Assembly: GCA_023417815.1 (NCBI GenBank)
Contig: JAEZEI010000032.1
Location: 1 to 5,660 of the forward strand
DNA length: 5,660 bases
DNA from: Bacteroidota bacterium
GTDB taxonomy: Bacteria; Bacteroidota; Bacteroidia; Chitinophagales; Chitinophagaceae
Direction: 5' to 3'
In this document: one piece after another, positions 4,962 to 5,660 of the stretch
Layout: every line of letters starts with the position of its first letter
How positions within the stretch are numbered: the first letter of the stretch is position 1
Notes under the pieces: generated by a model
Told to the model about the DNA's origin: nothing
The model's database searches: none
The model's input: the letters and a program-made list of their open reading frames with translations, nothing else
Position numbers and translations under genes: made by a program

Positions 4962-5660
4962 ATGGACGCACCGCTCACCGGCAAGGTCGCCGTCGTCACC
5001 GGCGGCAGCCGCGGCCTCGGCCGGGCCATCGCCCAGCTGCTGGGCGAGGCCGGTGCCACGGTGGTGATCGGGGCCCTGCCTGGCGACGGCGTCGAGCGGG
5101 CCGTCGCCGAGCTGCGCCGCAGCGGCATCCGGGCGGAGGGCCGCGACGTCGACGTCGCCGACCTCGCCCAGGTCGAGGCGCTGCGCGACGCCGCGATCCT
5201 GGTGGGCGGGCTGGACATCTGGGTCAACAACGCCGGGACCGGCGGCCCCTACGGCCCCACCCACCTGCTCGACCCCGCGGACTTCGAGCGGGTCCTGGAC
5301 GCCAACGTGCGCGGGGTCTTCCACGGCACCCGCACCGCCGTGCACGCCATGCTCGTCCAGGGCAACGGGCACGTGGTCAACGTGTGGGGCAAGGGCTCCG
5401 CGCGGCCGGTGCCGATGCAGAACGCCTACGCCTCCTCCAAGGCGTGGAACAAGATGTTCACCCGCGCCGTGCGTCGCGAGATCGCCGGCACCGGCGTGAG
5501 CGTGCACGGCTTCGACCCCGGGCTGGTGCGCACCGAGATGCTCGGCCAGGTCACCGTCATGCGGGGCATGGAGCAGCGGGTGCGCGCCCTGCCGGTCGTG
5601 GTCGCGCTGTGGGGCCAGTCCCCGCAGGCGGCCGCCCGGCCGATTCTCGACCTGGTGACG
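4962..5660 (+). CDS. Short-chain dehydrogenase/reductase, partial (first 233 codons)
   Basis: A Rossmann-fold oxidoreductase of the classical SDR type; substrate unknown. Visible motifs are the nucleotide-binding TGGSRGLG (13-20), D64/D66 after beta 3 (GRDVDVADL), NNAG (89-92), N115 (DANVRG), YASSK with catalytic Y156 and K160, and PG (186-187, FDPGLVRTEM). R17 in the glycine motif, together with no acidic residue at the end of beta 2 (VVIGAL), suggests NADP(H) rather than NAD(H). The catalytic serine expected 13 residues before Tyr156 is glycine (G143, in VNVWGKGSARP); S146 is the nearest serine. This NxxGxG arrangement resembles a subgroup of SDRs I recall from actinobacteria, so it may be a family trait. 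The frame remains open at the right edge; classical SDRs run about 250-290 aa, so only the C-terminus is missing. It is divergent from xthA, with a strong ribosome binding site. Confidence 0.92.
   Translation, partial: MDAPLTGKVAVVTGGSRGLGRAIAQLLGEAGATVVIGALPGDGVERAVAELRRSGIRAEGRDVDVADLAQVEALRDAAILVGGLDIWVNNAGTGGPYGPTHLLDPADFERVLDANVRGVFHGTRTAVHAMLVQGNGHVVNVWGKGSARPVPMQNAYASSKAWNKMFTRAVRREIAGTGVSVHGFDPGLVRTEMLGQVTVMRGMEQRVRALPVVVALWGQSPQAAARPILDLVT

Noticed and set aside
1..5660. Mobile elements, CRISPR arrays, attachment sites, tRNA or rRNA genes
   Set aside because: No transposase or integrase motifs, no spaced direct repeats, no terminal inverted repeats and no RNA-gene signatures were seen. 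Base and codon use are uniform across the window.

Overview
The window is ordinary high-GC actinobacterial chromosome. The strong G/C preference at third codon positions, -10 boxes of the TANNNT type sitting 6-7 nt in front of start codons (leaderless transcripts), and a DUF6542-type membrane protein all point to Actinomycetota. The protein sequences look most like Nocardioides or a close relative in Propionibacteriales; that placement is recognition from memory, not a database result. I see no mobile element, CRISPR array, tRNA or rRNA.

Layout from left to right: the first 276 codons of xseA (exonuclease VII large subunit) run leftward out of the window. A 45-bp divergent gap follows, then a rightward two-gene operon of ispH (last step of the MEP isoprenoid pathway) and yciO (TsaC/Sua5-fold protein), separated by 4 nt. 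The end of yciO overlaps convergently, by 44 bp, a leftward gene for a four-helix membrane protein (DUF6542-like). That gene is the last of three leftward genes: xthA (exonuclease III), rmuC and the DUF6542 gene, with gaps of 60 and 52 nt that each contain GC-rich hairpins. A 75-bp divergent gap then separates xthA from a rightward short-chain dehydrogenase/reductase gene, which is cut by the right edge after 233 codons.

Three of the seven genes (xseA, rmuC, xthA) encode DNA nucleases or recombination proteins. ispH supplies IPP/DMAPP. The roles of yciO and the DUF6542 protein are not established. The two divergent gaps are the most informative non-coding parts. Each holds back-to-back -10 elements, and xseA, ispH and xthA all appear to be leaderless, whereas yciO, the DUF6542 gene and the SDR gene have clear Shine-Dalgarno sequences.

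I did not find a novel multi-gene system. The items most worth a second look are the compact bidirectional leaderless promoters, the SDR with glycine where the catalytic serine is expected, the YciO protein lacking the TsaC/Sua5 signature residues, and the uncharacterised membrane protein with its corrected start.
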